64,000 bases of DNA from Candidatus Gastranaerophilales bacterium (GCA_944325515.1 CALVAO010000003.1:115364-179363), one strand, 5' to 3'; shown: positions 1-8,428, counted from the stretch's first letter. Notes: generated by a model from the sequence alone, not told the origin. Program-made: numbers and translations.

Positions 1-71
1 GCAACCCATAATACTACACGCAAACCATCCCCGTTTAACATATCGTCCTTTGTAATATTGTGATAATTCAT
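1..71 (-). CDS. nrdG: Anaerobic ribonucleotide reductase activating protein, 5' part only
   Basis: The first 23 codons of a minus-strand gene run off the left edge. They read MNYHNITKDDMLNG then DGLRVVLWV, which matches the start of NrdG (E. coli NrdG begins MNYHQYYPVDIVNGPGTR). NrdG is the radical SAM activase that makes the glycyl radical on NrdD. The CxxxCxxC cluster motif would lie outside the window. The ATG at 71 has an AAGGA-type ribosome site just upstream. It follows nrdD by about 87 bases, with a strong hairpin between them, so the two are probably one transcription unit with reduced read-through. Confidence 0.8.
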   Translation of the reverse strand, partial: MNYHNITKDDMLNGDGLRVVLWV

Positions 72-104
72 ATCCTTAAAAACCTTTTCCTTAATTTAAA
101 TAAT

Positions 105-148
105 AAAAAGGTGCAAAACCTCTCAAAAAAGAGGATTTACACCTTTTT
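105..148 (-). terminator. Strong hairpin with U tract between nrdD and nrdG
   Basis: A long inverted repeat, AAAAAGGTG...CCTCTC with GAGG...CACCTTTTT, has a six-base A/T loop. On the minus strand it ends in five T, so it can act as an intrinsic terminator downstream of nrdD. Because nrdG starts only about 35 bases later, it may be a partial terminator that sets nrdD:nrdG stoichiometry, or an mRNA 3'-end stabiliser. Confidence 0.7.
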
Positions 149-158
149 CCACTCTTTC

Positions 159-2426
159 CTACATACTAACTCTATCTTTTATTTCTTCCATTTTGTGATC
201 AGCTAATCTGGAATCACCTTTAACTCTTGAATATGCAAGATAACCATTCATTCTTTCAATCTTTGTAAGATTTTTAGAACCGCATTTCGGACATACATCC
301 ATATTCAATTCCTGATGACCGCAGTCATCGCAGTAAGATAGTGATAAATTTACACCTTCGTAAAATCCTTTATCCATTGCTCTGTTAATAAGAGTTTCAA
401 CAGCTTCTGTATTATAATCAATCGGATATTTTACATATTGAATTTTGCCGCCGTTAAATAAATCCCAGAATCTTCCTTCTAAATCCTGTTTTTGTATAGG
501 ACTAATCTGCTCTGAAACATGGCAGTGGAATGAGTTTGAAATATACGGTTTATCAGAAACATTAGCAACAATACCGAATTTTTTTCTGAACTGCTGAATT
601 TGTAAACCGCAGAGATTTTCAGCCGGAGTTCCGTAAATAGCATATAAAATTCCGTCTTCTTCTTTAAACTGCTGGGTCTTTTTATTTATGTACTCCATAA
701 CTTCAAGTGCAAATTGACCGTCTTCTACAAGAGATTTTCCATTGTGCAATTCCTGTAATTCATTTAATGCAGTAATACCAAATGAAGCTGTGGATGATTT
801 CAGAACAGGTCTGATTTTGTCATGAATTCCGAGGTGTCCGCCTAAAAATCCGCCTTCACAAAATGCAAGAGGATTAATAGAAGCTTTCATTTCACCTAAA
901 TAATCATAAGTTCTAATATGAAGCTGTCTGATTAATTCTAGATAGTAATCAAGAACTTCATAGAAATCTTTGCTTTCTTTTTTAGCTTTAGCATAAATCA
1001 TTGGCAGGTGAAGGCTGATTGCACCGATATTAAATCTTCCGACAAAAATCGGAGCATCGTTTTCGTCAGCAGGCTTCATTCCGCCTCTTTCAAACCACGG
1101 TGATAAGAATGCTCTGCAACCCATAGGAGATACAACTCTCTTATATTTTTTGTACATAGAAGCAACATAACCGTCACCGGACAAAGATAACCAGTCTGGA
1201 TACATTGTTTTCTTAGAACATTCAACACCGGCTTTGAATAAATCCTCATTTACACAACCTTCTCCGTGAAGTTCTTTATCATATAAAAATACTATTTTCG
1301 GGAATAATACAGGTTTTTTACATTCTTTTTTGCCCTGTCCGCCCATTCTGATTTTAAGCATTGTCTTTGTTGCCATCTTTTCATAGACACCGGTACCAAG
1401 ACCTGCTGTTACTGTAATAAACGGATAGTCGCCGCGGGAAGAAGCTACTGTGTTAAACTTGTATTCCCAACCTTGAAAACCTTGTTCAAAGTCTTTTTGA
1501 ACATCTTCCATAGCTGCTTCTTGAGCTTTTTCAAAAGAAAGCCCGAGGCACAAATATTTATCATATTGTCTTTGATAAGTTTTTTCAGCATAAGGTGCTA
1601 AAATCTTATCAACTTCTGCAACTGTAAACCCGCCGTATTGCTGGCTTGCTGCTGCCATTACAATATCACCTATTACATCAAAAGCGACATCCAGTGATTT
1701 TGGCTCATTGTACCAGAGATTACCCATTTCAAATCCGCCTTTAAGAACAGACGCTACGTCAAATAAGCAGCAGTTCATTGTATCACGTCTTGCCGACATA
1801 TCGTGAATATATATATAACCATCTCTGATAGCCTGCAGCTCATCTACAGTTAAGAAAAATTTCTTATACAATTCTTTATTAAGTTCATTGAATATTAATG
1901 AACGTTTTGTAGAAACAAGAGTAGAATCAGCGTTCGCATTTTCTTTGTCGCCGATGTACATAATTCTTTGAGATTCTTGATAAACTTTGTCCAGCATATG
2001 TACAAAATCCTGCTTATAGTTTCTGTAATTTCTATAGCTTTGTGCAACACTCGGGCTGATATGTTCCAGAGCCCCTTCTACCAGATTGTGCATCTCTGCT
2101 ATAGTAATTTCATTTTTATTCATCTTTACAATATTATTATTAACGAAATCGCATATTTCTTTCAACTCTGCTTCAGAAAGTTCTACCAGTACACGTGTAG
2201 CAGATTTTTTAACGGCGTTAATAATTTTCTTGTTATCAAAATCTTCGCTTGTTCCGTCTTTCTTAATTACATGAACACTTTTTTTGATAGGAGTAATCTG
2301 GGCTGTTTTTGGCGGCTCCGCAAGTTTTGATACAGGAGATACACCACTCCCTTTAATAACATCTGTTGTAACTTTTGGCGAGGTAAATTCTACTATATTT
2401 CTTTCCTTATTTAAACTATTTTGCAT
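159..2426 (-). CDS. nrdD: Anaerobic ribonucleoside-triphosphate reductase (class III)
   Basis: Reduces ribonucleoside triphosphates to deoxy forms in the absence of oxygen, using a glycyl radical made by NrdG. An ATP-cone allosteric domain starts near residue 50 (VHVIKKDGTSEDF). The catalytic barrel contains the TMNCCLFDV stretch. A C-terminal zinc ribbon has Cys 699, 702, 712 and 715, and the glycyl radical motif RMNGYL places the radical Gly at 728. At 755 residues it is full length. An AGGAGG site about 11 bases before the ATG supports the start. The nrdG start lies just downstream. Its presence fits an anaerobe. A 50-residue N-terminal extension precedes the ATP cone. Confidence 0.96.
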   Translation of the reverse strand: MQNSLNKERNIVEFTSPKVTTDVIKGSGVSPVSKLAEPPKTAQITPIKKSVHVIKKDGTSEDFDNKKIINAVKKSATRVLVELSEAELKEICDFVNNNIVKMNKNEITIAEMHNLVEGALEHISPSVAQSYRNYRNYKQDFVHMLDKVYQESQRIMYIGDKENANADSTLVSTKRSLIFNELNKELYKKFFLTVDELQAIRDGYIYIHDMSARRDTMNCCLFDVASVLKGGFEMGNLWYNEPKSLDVAFDVIGDIVMAAASQQYGGFTVAEVDKILAPYAEKTYQRQYDKYLCLGLSFEKAQEAAMEDVQKDFEQGFQGWEYKFNTVASSRGDYPFITVTAGLGTGVYEKMATKTMLKIRMGGQGKKECKKPVLFPKIVFLYDKELHGEGCVNEDLFKAGVECSKKTMYPDWLSLSGDGYVASMYKKYKRVVSPMGCRAFLSPWFERGGMKPADENDAPIFVGRFNIGAISLHLPMIYAKAKKESKDFYEVLDYYLELIRQLHIRTYDYLGEMKASINPLAFCEGGFLGGHLGIHDKIRPVLKSSTASFGITALNELQELHNGKSLVEDGQFALEVMEYINKKTQQFKEEDGILYAIYGTPAENLCGLQIQQFRKKFGIVANVSDKPYISNSFHCHVSEQISPIQKQDLEGRFWDLFNGGKIQYVKYPIDYNTEAVETLINRAMDKGFYEGVNLSLSYCDDCGHQELNMDVCPKCGSKNLTKIERMNGYLAYSRVKGDSRLADHKMEEIKDRVSM

Positions 2427-2954
2427 TGCCTTTAAAACCTCCTAATCTACATCAAGGCGAGCTATTTTTCTCTTCAGCTTTCCTTCTATTTAGAGAATAA
2501 CATTCTCTTCCCAAAATCTAATCCTATATTTAAATGATAAATCAAATAATCATTCTAATCAACAATTTCACAAAACGTCACAAAGGGGCGTAATCCAATA
2601 ATAGTAAGGAATTTACAAAACGCAATATTGTTAAAATTGTTACGTTTTTTACATGAAATTTTGTTAAATTTCTTAACAAATCCGAAACTGCTTAATTATT
2701 GTTAAACTTACACTATTTTAATAAAAACAAGCAGCCATGACAAGTAAATATTCTGTGTTTTAGTGTCACAAATAAACTGATGCAAGCCGCTTCCTCACAA
2801 TTCTACGCGCATATTTCCACGCTTTTAAGGATAACAGGTTATATTAAAACAGTATTAGACGCCGAATCGCAACAGGCATTATTTATATATACCGGCACAA
2901 AACACAGGTTCTCTAATGTCACATTTTATTAAGCATTATTTCCCAAAATTATAT
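2427..2954. other. Divergent intergenic region, nrdD / acyl-CoA synthetase
   Basis: About 570 bases separate the two divergent starts. It is very AT-rich. It contains a small hairpin in the nrdD leader (AGAGAAT at 2492-2498 with ATTCTCT at 2502-2508) and several GTTAAA / TTAACA-like runs around 2630-2710. I see no credible gene, RNA gene or recognisable NrdR box. The segment around 2589 (AATCCAATAATAGTA) faintly resembles part of the dispersed 92-bp repeat found elsewhere in the window. Confidence 0.5.
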
Positions 2955-2958
2955 AATT

Positions 2959-2967
2959 TGGTATAAT
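2959..2967 (+). promoter_or_regulatory. Extended -10 promoter of the acyl-CoA synthetase gene
   Basis: TGG followed by TATAAT (2962-2967) is a TGn-extended -10 element. It places the transcript start near 2974, about 24 bases before the ATG. No good -35 box is visible. A GGAGGAAG ribosome site follows at 2988-2995. Confidence 0.55.
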
Positions 2968-2997
2968 ATTTACAGGCTAGGTTATCTTGGAGGAAGT

Positions 2998-4671
2998 ATG
3001 AAAGAACGCGAAAGTAATGTATTATCGCTGCTAGAGGATAAAACTAATATTTATGCACGTAAGATTGCGCTTGGAATGAAAACCCCGTTTGGATGGAAAG
3101 AGCTTACATATGATGGTCTTGGACTTATGTCAAGACGGCTTGCCGCATATTTAATGAATGATTTGGGGCTGAAAAGAGATGAGAAGCTTGCAATTTTATC
3201 CGAATCAAAGCCGGAATACGGTGCCTGTGTTTTTGCATCAGTAATTTCCGGATTAATCACAGTACCCCTTGATATCAAATTAACCAAATATGAATTGCAA
3301 TCCATACTTTCAGACTGCCTGCCTTCGGTAATGCTTGTTTCACAAACTTATATTGACAAAGCTCTGGAGCTTCAAAAAGTTATTCCTTCGCTCAAGCATA
3401 TAATTGTAATGGACGAACATCCGGTCTATGCAAATCTTCAAAGTATTTATACAATTCCAAATAATTACAGCTGCAAATGGCGTCATCGTTCAAGAAAATC
3501 TACAGTATTTATAATATATACATCCGGAACAACAGGTTCTCCAAAAGGGGTAGAGACTACTTTTGGTAATATGCTCGCGCAGCTTAAAGGATTAAAAGAA
3601 ACTTTTGACAAAGTACTCCCTTATGGTGATGTAAGAATTCTATCAATACTGCCAATGAATCATTTATTTGAAATGACAGTAGGTTTTACAACATTCTTAA
3701 ACCTCGGATTTTCCGTATATTATACTCACAATTTGAAACCAAAAGACATCTTGAGCGTTATGCGTGACAGGAAAATCAATTTTATGATTGTTGTTCCGGC
3801 ATTTTTAAAACTGTTAAAAACCGGTCTGGAAGCTGAAATGAAAAACACATCGCAATTTTCGCAAAAAATGTTCCCTATACTTTATCATATTGCGAAATTT
3901 GTTCCTTTTATCTGGGCAAAAAAACTTATGTTCAGAAAAATTCACAACTGTTTTGGCGGAGCATTTAAAGGCTGTATGTCAGGCGGAGCACCGCTGGATT
4001 TGAATGTCGCCAAATTTTTCCAGAGAGTAGGTATTCAAGTTTATGAAGTGTACGGTTTGACTGAAACCAGCCCTATTGCAACTGTCAATATAGAAAGACA
4101 CAGGGATTTGCGCTCTGTAGGGAAACCGCTTTCAAGCTATGAAGCAAAAACAGATCCGGTAACAGGTGAACTTTTATTAAAAGGACCTTCCGTAATGAAG
4201 GGATATCATAACCAGCCGGAACTCACCGCGCAGGCTATTGATAGAGACGGATGGTTCCACACTGGAGATATTGCAAGAATCGATGAAAAAGGACGGATTT
4301 ATATTACAGGCAGAATAAAAAATATGATTGTCCTATCCGGCGGGAAAAAAGTATTTCCGGAAGAAGTAGAATCAGTACTTGAAAAAAGCGAACTTTTTGC
4401 AGAAGTATGTGTATTCGGCGTATCGCGTGAAGGCGGCGCAAAGGATGGTACTGAAGATATCGCGGCTGTAGTTGTTCCGACAGAAGAACTGAAAGAAAAA
4501 TATGATACTGCAGCACTTGAAAAAATAATGAAAGATGAGGTAAAGCGTCTTTCACAAAGGCTTACGCCATACAAACGCCCTATTAATATTTCGGTGGTAA
4601 ACGGACCTCTGCCGAGAACCAAAAAAGCTACTGTGCAAAGAAATAAAGTCAAGGAATTAATAAATGTATAA
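2998..4671 (+). CDS. Long-chain acyl-CoA / acyl-ACP synthetase (AMP-binding family)
   Basis: Activates fatty acids through an acyl-adenylate intermediate. Visible ANL-superfamily motifs, in order: the phosphate loop YTSGTTGSPKG near residue 178, the adenine motif YEVYGLTETSP near 350, the hinge GWFHTGDIA near 420, then GRIKNMIVLSGGKKVFPEE leading to the mobile C-terminal domain. At 557 residues it is a little shorter than FadD but fits bacterial synthetases that recycle fatty acids to acyl-ACP or acyl-CoA. The ATG is preceded by a strong GGAGG site. It is followed directly by a perfect-stem terminator, so it is probably monocistronic. Exact acceptor (CoA or ACP) cannot be told from sequence alone. 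Confidence 0.88.
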   Translation: MKERESNVLSLLEDKTNIYARKIALGMKTPFGWKELTYDGLGLMSRRLAAYLMNDLGLKRDEKLAILSESKPEYGACVFASVISGLITVPLDIKLTKYELQSILSDCLPSVMLVSQTYIDKALELQKVIPSLKHIIVMDEHPVYANLQSIYTIPNNYSCKWRHRSRKSTVFIIYTSGTTGSPKGVETTFGNMLAQLKGLKETFDKVLPYGDVRILSILPMNHLFEMTVGFTTFLNLGFSVYYTHNLKPKDILSVMRDRKINFMIVVPAFLKLLKTGLEAEMKNTSQFSQKMFPILYHIAKFVPFIWAKKLMFRKIHNCFGGAFKGCMSGGAPLDLNVAKFFQRVGIQVYEVYGLTETSPIATVNIERHRDLRSVGKPLSSYEAKTDPVTGELLLKGPSVMKGYHNQPELTAQAIDRDGWFHTGDIARIDEKGRIYITGRIKNMIVLSGGKKVFPEEVESVLEKSELFAEVCVFGVSREGGAKDGTEDIAAVVVPTEELKEKYDTAALEKIMKDEVKRLSQRLTPYKRPINISVVNGPLPRTKKATVQRNKVKELINV

Positions 4672-4716
4672 AATTAGAAGTGGTGCCGGAATTAAATTCC
4701 GGCACCACTTCTAATT
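4672..4716 (+). terminator. Long perfect-stem terminator after the acyl-CoA synthetase
   Basis: A near-perfect 22-bp inverted repeat (AATTAGAAGTGGTGCCGG and its complement) starts directly after the stop codon. There is no long T tract, so termination may rely on stem strength or the hairpin may protect the 3' end. Confidence 0.65.
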
Positions 4717-4751
4717 AATCCATAAATTTGCATTTATGCTATCATTTATTT

Positions 4752-5336
4752 ATGTATGAAAAGTTAAAAGAAATTAAAGAGCGCTGTCTAAACTGCCATA
4801 AATGCAAATTAGGCGATACAAGACACAATATTGTTTTTGATGACGGAATTCCAAATAAAAAGCTTATGCTTATCGGAGAAGCTCCCGGATATTATGAAGA
4901 TATGCAGGGAAAACCATTTGTAGGCAAAGCCGGACAGCTTCTGGATAAAATTTTTGCATCTGTTGGATTAAGCAGGGAAAAAGATGTTTATATCTGCAAT
5001 ACAGTAAAATGCAGACCGCCGGAGAATAGAAATCCGCTGCCGGAAGAAAAAGAAGCCTGCTGGGAATATTTGCAGGCGCAGATTGATATCATAAAACCTC
5101 AAATAATTTTATTGTGCGGAAACGTTGCTGTACAATCTATTCTGGGGAATGCAGGCGGCATAACTAAAATAAGAGGCAGATGGTTTGAAGGCGGAGATAT
5201 TGTACACGGAGCAAAGCTTATGCCGATATTCCATCCTTCATATCTTTTAAGAAATGACACACGAGAAAAGGGCGGTCCTAAGTGGCTCATGTGGCAAGAT
5301 ATTCAAGAAATCAAACGTGAATATGACAAATTATAA
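4752..5336 (+). CDS. Uracil-DNA glycosylase, family 4 type (4Fe-4S)
   Basis: Removes uracil from DNA. The first motif GEAPGYYED lies near residue 43 and the second motif HPSYLLRN near residue 160. Four Cys of a family 4 iron-sulfur cluster are visible: the CxxC pair in RCLNCHKC at the N-terminus, the Cys in TVKCRPPENRNP, and the Cys of EACWEY. The 194-residue length is normal. I use the internal ATG at 4752 rather than the upstream in-frame ATG at 4728. The homologous region begins at MYEKLKEIKERC and the longer form would add an atypical hydrophobic octapeptide. The last 101 bp of the gene belong to a 206-bp segment that is repeated 506 bp downstream. Confidence 0.88.
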   Translation: MYEKLKEIKERCLNCHKCKLGDTRHNIVFDDGIPNKKLMLIGEAPGYYEDMQGKPFVGKAGQLLDKIFASVGLSREKDVYICNTVKCRPPENRNPLPEEKEACWEYLQAQIDIIKPQIILLCGNVAVQSILGNAGGITKIRGRWFEGGDIVHGAKLMPIFHPSYLLRNDTREKGGPKWLMWQDIQEIKREYDKL

Positions 5337-5441
5337 TGTTATAAAAGTTTAGCGCTATTCCATACTACTTAGTAGCACGTCATACAACAAGACTTAAAAT
5401 AACCAAAACATACAAATCCTTCTCCCACAAGGGGCGAGGGA
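5236..5441 (+). repeat. Direct repeat, copy 1 (3' end of the glycosylase gene plus downstream)
   Basis: 206 bp covering the end of the uracil-DNA glycosylase gene and its 3' flank recur at 5742..5947 with about four mismatches. The copies are offset by exactly 506 bp and in the same orientation. Confidence 0.95.
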
Positions 5442-5478
5442 TGAGGTGTTCTTATTGTGCAAGTTTGAGCAGTCAGCA

Positions 5479-5504
5479 ATAGGTGCGTACACTTGCGCAC
5501 CTAT
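5479..5504. repeat. Short hairpin related to the GTAGGGTGC repeat ends
   Basis: ATAGGTGCG, a short loop, then CGCACCTAT. The arms resemble the ends of the 92-bp repeat (GTAGGGTGC / GCACCCTAC). Confidence 0.5.
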
Positions 5505-5523
5505 ACTTACTTTTCATCGCAAA

Positions 5524-5631
5524 AAAGAGAAAGAAATATTAACAAAGGAAGAAAAAATCGTGATTATTTACGTACATTAGGTGTAGAACATCCCCTCGCC
5601 CCTTGTGGGAGAGGGTTAGGGAGAGGGGTTT
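5524..5631 (+). repeat. Dispersed repeat with CCCTCTCCC-type hairpin, copy 1
   Basis: About 108 bp ending in GTGGGAGAGGGTTAGGGAGAGG are found again in inverted orientation at 63642..63750. They share the ACGTACATTA core and the CCCCTCGCCCCTTG stretch. No coding capacity. Partial copies of the GC-rich end occur at 5419-5441 and 5925-5947. Confidence 0.8.
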
Positions 5632-5646
5632 GAATTTCACAGTGTA

Positions 5647-5737
5647 TAGGGTGCAAATTTTTGCACCAATATTTTTCATAAACAAATACACACGAACAAT
5701 TTTTAATCCAATAATGGTGCAATGAATTGCACCCTAC
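5647..5737 (+). repeat. 92-bp MITE-like repeat, copy A
   Basis: Begins ATAGGGTGCAAATTTTTGCACC and ends GGTGCAATGAATTGCACCCTAC in two parts separated by an AT-rich middle (ATTTTTCATAAACAA ... AATCCAATAATGG). The ends are inverted repeats of each other and each end is also a small hairpin. Two more copies lie at 12315..12406 and 63791..63883. Non-coding. Confidence 0.85.
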
Positions 5738-5741
5738 CCGA

Positions 5742-5947
5742 CTTCATATCTTTTAAGAAATGACACACGAGAAAAGGGCGGTCCTAAGTGGCTTATGTGG
5801 CAAGATATTCAAGAAATCAAACGTGAATATGACAAATTATAATGTTATAAAAGTTTAGCGCTATTCCATACTCCTTAGTAGCACGTCATACAACAAGACT
5901 TAAAATAACCAAAACATACAAATCTTTCTCCGACAAGGGGCGAGGGA
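5742..5947 (+). repeat. Direct repeat, copy 2 (pseudo-3' end of the glycosylase gene)
   Basis: Second copy of 5236..5441, about 98 percent identical by eye. It carries a remnant coding for the last 34 glycosylase codons, including the stop, without any start. It begins immediately after the 92-bp repeat and ends in the spacer before the peroxiredoxin gene. Confidence 0.95.
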
Positions 5948-6054
5948 AGAATTTCAAGTTGAGCTTAGGCGAAACTTTGAAATTCGAGAGGGGTTTGAAT
6001 TTCACAGAAATTTTACCGGACAGTTATGTTATAATAAAAAAAGGATGGTATATT

Positions 6055-6501
6055 ATGGATGATATAAAACTTTTAGGATTAGATAAAGACGGAAATGAAA
6101 AAGAATATTCTATTGCAGATTTCAAAGGGAAACGTATTGTTTTATATTTTTATCCGAAAGATAATACTTCCGGCTGCACTCAAGAAGCCTGTGACTTTAA
6201 AAACAGCATGAATCGTGTGGGAAGCAAAGCAGAAGTCATTGGCGTAAGTCCGGACAGCTTAAAGAGTCATCACAAATTTAGAGAAAAGCAGGGTTTGAAT
6301 TTTATTTTGCTCTCTGATACAGAACATAAGCTCGCGGAAAAGTTTGAAGTCTGGAAAGAAAAATCAATGTACGGACGTAAATATATGGGTATTGAGCGTT
6401 CAACATTTGTAATTTCACCGGACGGAAAAACAGAAAAAGAGTGGCGTAAGGTAAAAGTTAACGGGCATGTTGATGAGGTTTTGGCTTATTTAGAGCAATA
6501 G
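6055..6501 (+). CDS. bcp: Thioredoxin-dependent peroxiredoxin, Bcp/PrxQ type
   Basis: Reduces hydroperoxides with electrons from thioredoxin. This 148-residue protein has the PrxQ signature: peroxidatic Cys41 in NTSGCTQEAC and resolving Cys46 five residues later. Typical flanks VLYFYPKDNT and GVSPDSLKSHHKF are present. The ATG at 6055 follows an AAAAAGGA site and matches the family start. A longer in-frame start at 5959 exists, but it would translate the dispersed-repeat sequence and is rejected. It is convergent with the transporter gene downstream and overlaps it by 16 bp. The role is probably defence of an anaerobe against oxygen exposure. Confidence 0.94.
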   Translation: MDDIKLLGLDKDGNEKEYSIADFKGKRIVLYFYPKDNTSGCTQEACDFKNSMNRVGSKAEVIGVSPDSLKSHHKFREKQGLNFILLSDTEHKLAEKFEVWKEKSMYGRKYMGIERSTFVISPDGKTEKEWRKVKVNGHVDEVLAYLEQ

Positions 6502-7169
6502 CCGTCAATTTCTTTTCTCCATCTTATGTAGAAATAAACTGCAAGTACAAAATATACGCTCCACATTAAAACCGTGGAATAAACTTTTTTGCCCTGTAAT
6601 GCAATATCAAGCCACATTAAGGCACATAGACCGTTTACAACCATCCAAACAATCCACTGTTCAATGCATCGTTTTACGGTTAAGTACATCCCGAGAATTG
6701 AAAAAACTGCCGTAATCGCATCAAAAAGCGGATTTTTGCCTTTTGTAATGGACAATAGAATAAAACCCAGTATTGTAAATATCAATGTAATTAGTGTTAA
6801 TTTAATTTGCTCATGCCTGCTTAATTCTGTTTTAATTATTTCGTTTTTGTTTGTTTTTAAATGCTTTCGCCATCTAAAGAACCCTAAAACCTGCATCGGG
6901 ATATAATATCCTATATAGAGCAGCAAATTTCCCCACAGAGAATTATGAAAAGCCAGATATCCGTAGAAAGAAGAGCCTGTAACTCCAAAAATGTAACAAA
7001 CCGGCTTGCCTATACCGGCAAGTATTGTATATGTTATTCCAAATAGAGCTGAAATTACGGATGCTGGATTATCTTTAAAATAAAAAGCATTGATTAGAAG
7101 CAAAATGTAGACAAATATAACAGCTGTAATTTTTAAAAATTTTAAAAATATTAGTTTCATTCTTATCAT
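6486..7169 (-). CDS. pnuC: PnuC-type nicotinamide riboside transporter
   Basis: Probable inner-membrane facilitator for nicotinamide riboside or a related vitamin precursor. It has about seven hydrophobic segments over 227 residues. The PnuC-typical pairs FFRWRKH and EQWIVWMVVNGLCALMW near the substrate path are present. PnuC paralogs also carry thiamine or riboflavin (PnuT, PnuX), and no riboswitch was seen upstream to decide. It is read toward bcp with a 16-bp tail overlap and is divergent from the membrane protein gene at 7194, with only 24 bp between the starts. Confidence 0.82.
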   Translation of the reverse strand: MIRMKLIFLKFLKITAVIFVYILLLINAFYFKDNPASVISALFGITYTILAGIGKPVCYIFGVTGSSFYGYLAFHNSLWGNLLLYIGYYIPMQVLGFFRWRKHLKTNKNEIIKTELSRHEQIKLTLITLIFTILGFILLSITKGKNPLFDAITAVFSILGMYLTVKRCIEQWIVWMVVNGLCALMWLDIALQGKKVYSTVLMWSVYFVLAVYFYIRWRKEIDGYCSK

Positions 7170-7193
7170 ATTTATGTTATCTAATAAAAATAG

Positions 7194-8225
7194 ATGAAAG
7201 TAAATTCAAACAGGGATATCTCATTCAAAGGATTTTATAATAACAGAGCTCTAAAGAGGGGATTAGAGTTTGCAGCAGATAACGGTGCCTTATTTGCGGC
7301 AACAACAACTCTGGCACTTTCGGCAGTAGTCCGCCCTGTATCAATATGGCTGGCTCCTCATACCGATAAAGAGAATAAAAAATTAGCCTGTGCCAAATCT
7401 ATTTCTTCAAGCGGTGCAGGTTTTTTACTAACGCTTGCTCTTTCAATGCCTCTGAGCTCTGCAATAAAAAAAATAGACCAAAATCCACAAAAATATTTAA
7501 AATCAGACACTATAAAAAACTTGAAAGAAGGAGTTTCCACTCTTGAACAGTCAAAAAGCTATGCTCTTGCCACTCAGCTTTTTAAGCTGGGTGTAGGACT
7601 TGTTGTTGCTGCTCCGAAGGCTGTTTTAACTTGCGCCGGAATGCCGTTTATTATGCACAATTTGTTCCATAAACCTAAACCTCAAAAGAATACTAAGCAG
7701 CAATCTCCTTCATTTAAGGGTAAGTGCAGTGAAAAACTTGCACAAGAAGTCGGGAAAATTATTGATACAAAAGGAATGCAAAAATTCTCAAAACGCCATG
7801 AAAACTCAAATTTTCCGATGCATATTATTGCAGGAACAGACATAATTAATACAGCCGCATTTATTCACGAAACGGATAAGAGTTATAAAATAGAAGAAAA
7901 CAGAAAAAAAGCACTTATTTATAATGCAGGAATTTCAACCGCTTTGAGTATTATAAGCGGTTATATTTTTGACAAACTTCTGGATAAGCCTGCTGAAAGG
8001 TTTATAGAGAATTTTAAGAAGGCAAACAAAGGACTTCCGAATCTTGAAAAACAGATTGAGGGCTTTAAAATTGCAAAACCTATATTTATTATAGGGGGTA
8101 TATATTATATGATAATTCCATTTATATCAACGTTTCTGGCAGATATTGCGGATCATAACCCCAGACTCGATATTCCGCATAAAGGCAGAAAAAAGAAAGA
8201 GCTGCTAACGCCTAAACAATTGTAA
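7194..8225 (+). CDS. Lineage-specific membrane protein with N-terminal SFKG motif
   Basis: Function unknown. The 343 residues begin MKVNSNRDISFKGFYNN and contain about five hydrophobic segments (near residues 30-52, 70-90, 125-165, 235-260 and 285-310). A second motif, SPSFKGK, lies near residue 172. It resembles in architecture the proteins at 38267..39763 (TFRG at residues 9-12) and 55609..57492 (NFKS, and again SPSFKGK internally). A Lys-rich tail follows the last hydrophobic segment. No Shine-Dalgarno sequence precedes the ATG. I recognise no enzymatic motif. It is probably a surface or internal membrane component peculiar to this lineage. Confidence 0.75.
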   Translation: MKVNSNRDISFKGFYNNRALKRGLEFAADNGALFAATTTLALSAVVRPVSIWLAPHTDKENKKLACAKSISSSGAGFLLTLALSMPLSSAIKKIDQNPQKYLKSDTIKNLKEGVSTLEQSKSYALATQLFKLGVGLVVAAPKAVLTCAGMPFIMHNLFHKPKPQKNTKQQSPSFKGKCSEKLAQEVGKIIDTKGMQKFSKRHENSNFPMHIIAGTDIINTAAFIHETDKSYKIEENRKKALIYNAGISTALSIISGYIFDKLLDKPAERFIENFKKANKGLPNLEKQIEGFKIAKPIFIIGGIYYMIIPFISTFLADIADHNPRLDIPHKGRKKKELLTPKQL

Positions 8226-8245
8226 ACAAATTTAAACATGCCGGC

Positions 8246-8428
8246 TTGACACTTATGGCGCTATTGTGTTTAAATAATGGTTATAAATAGTATTAGATAG
8301 GTTAATCGTATTTAAACGGGCGGTAAAGGCGTATATGGTTTTAGCATTAATGTTATTGCCGGAATGACGCAGAAGGTAGATAAATTATTTACCCCTCCCT
8401 ACGATTCCTCAAAAAGAAAGGAAAAACA
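8246..8428 (+). promoter_or_regulatory. rplU promoter and long leader
   Basis: TTGACA (8246-8251), a 17-base spacer and TTTAAA (8269-8274) form a credible promoter for rplU-rpmA. The leader is then about 148 bases. That length is compatible with an autoregulatory L21-type leader, but I could not fold a specific known structure. An AGAAAGGAAA ribosome site ends the leader. Confidence 0.5.

Noticed and set aside
1968..2330. Long open frame antisense to nrdD
   Set aside because: Shadow of a well-supported gene; no ribosome site, and its Cys/Phe-rich composition is typical of antisense translation.
2427..2997. NrdR boxes or a cobalamin riboswitch before nrdD
   Set aside because: No convincing ACACWATAT-type pair and no B12-box-like sequence could be found by eye.
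5959..6054. N-terminal extension of the peroxiredoxin gene
   Set aside because: It translates dispersed-repeat sequence, lies outside the family start, and the ATG at 6055 has a good ribosome site.
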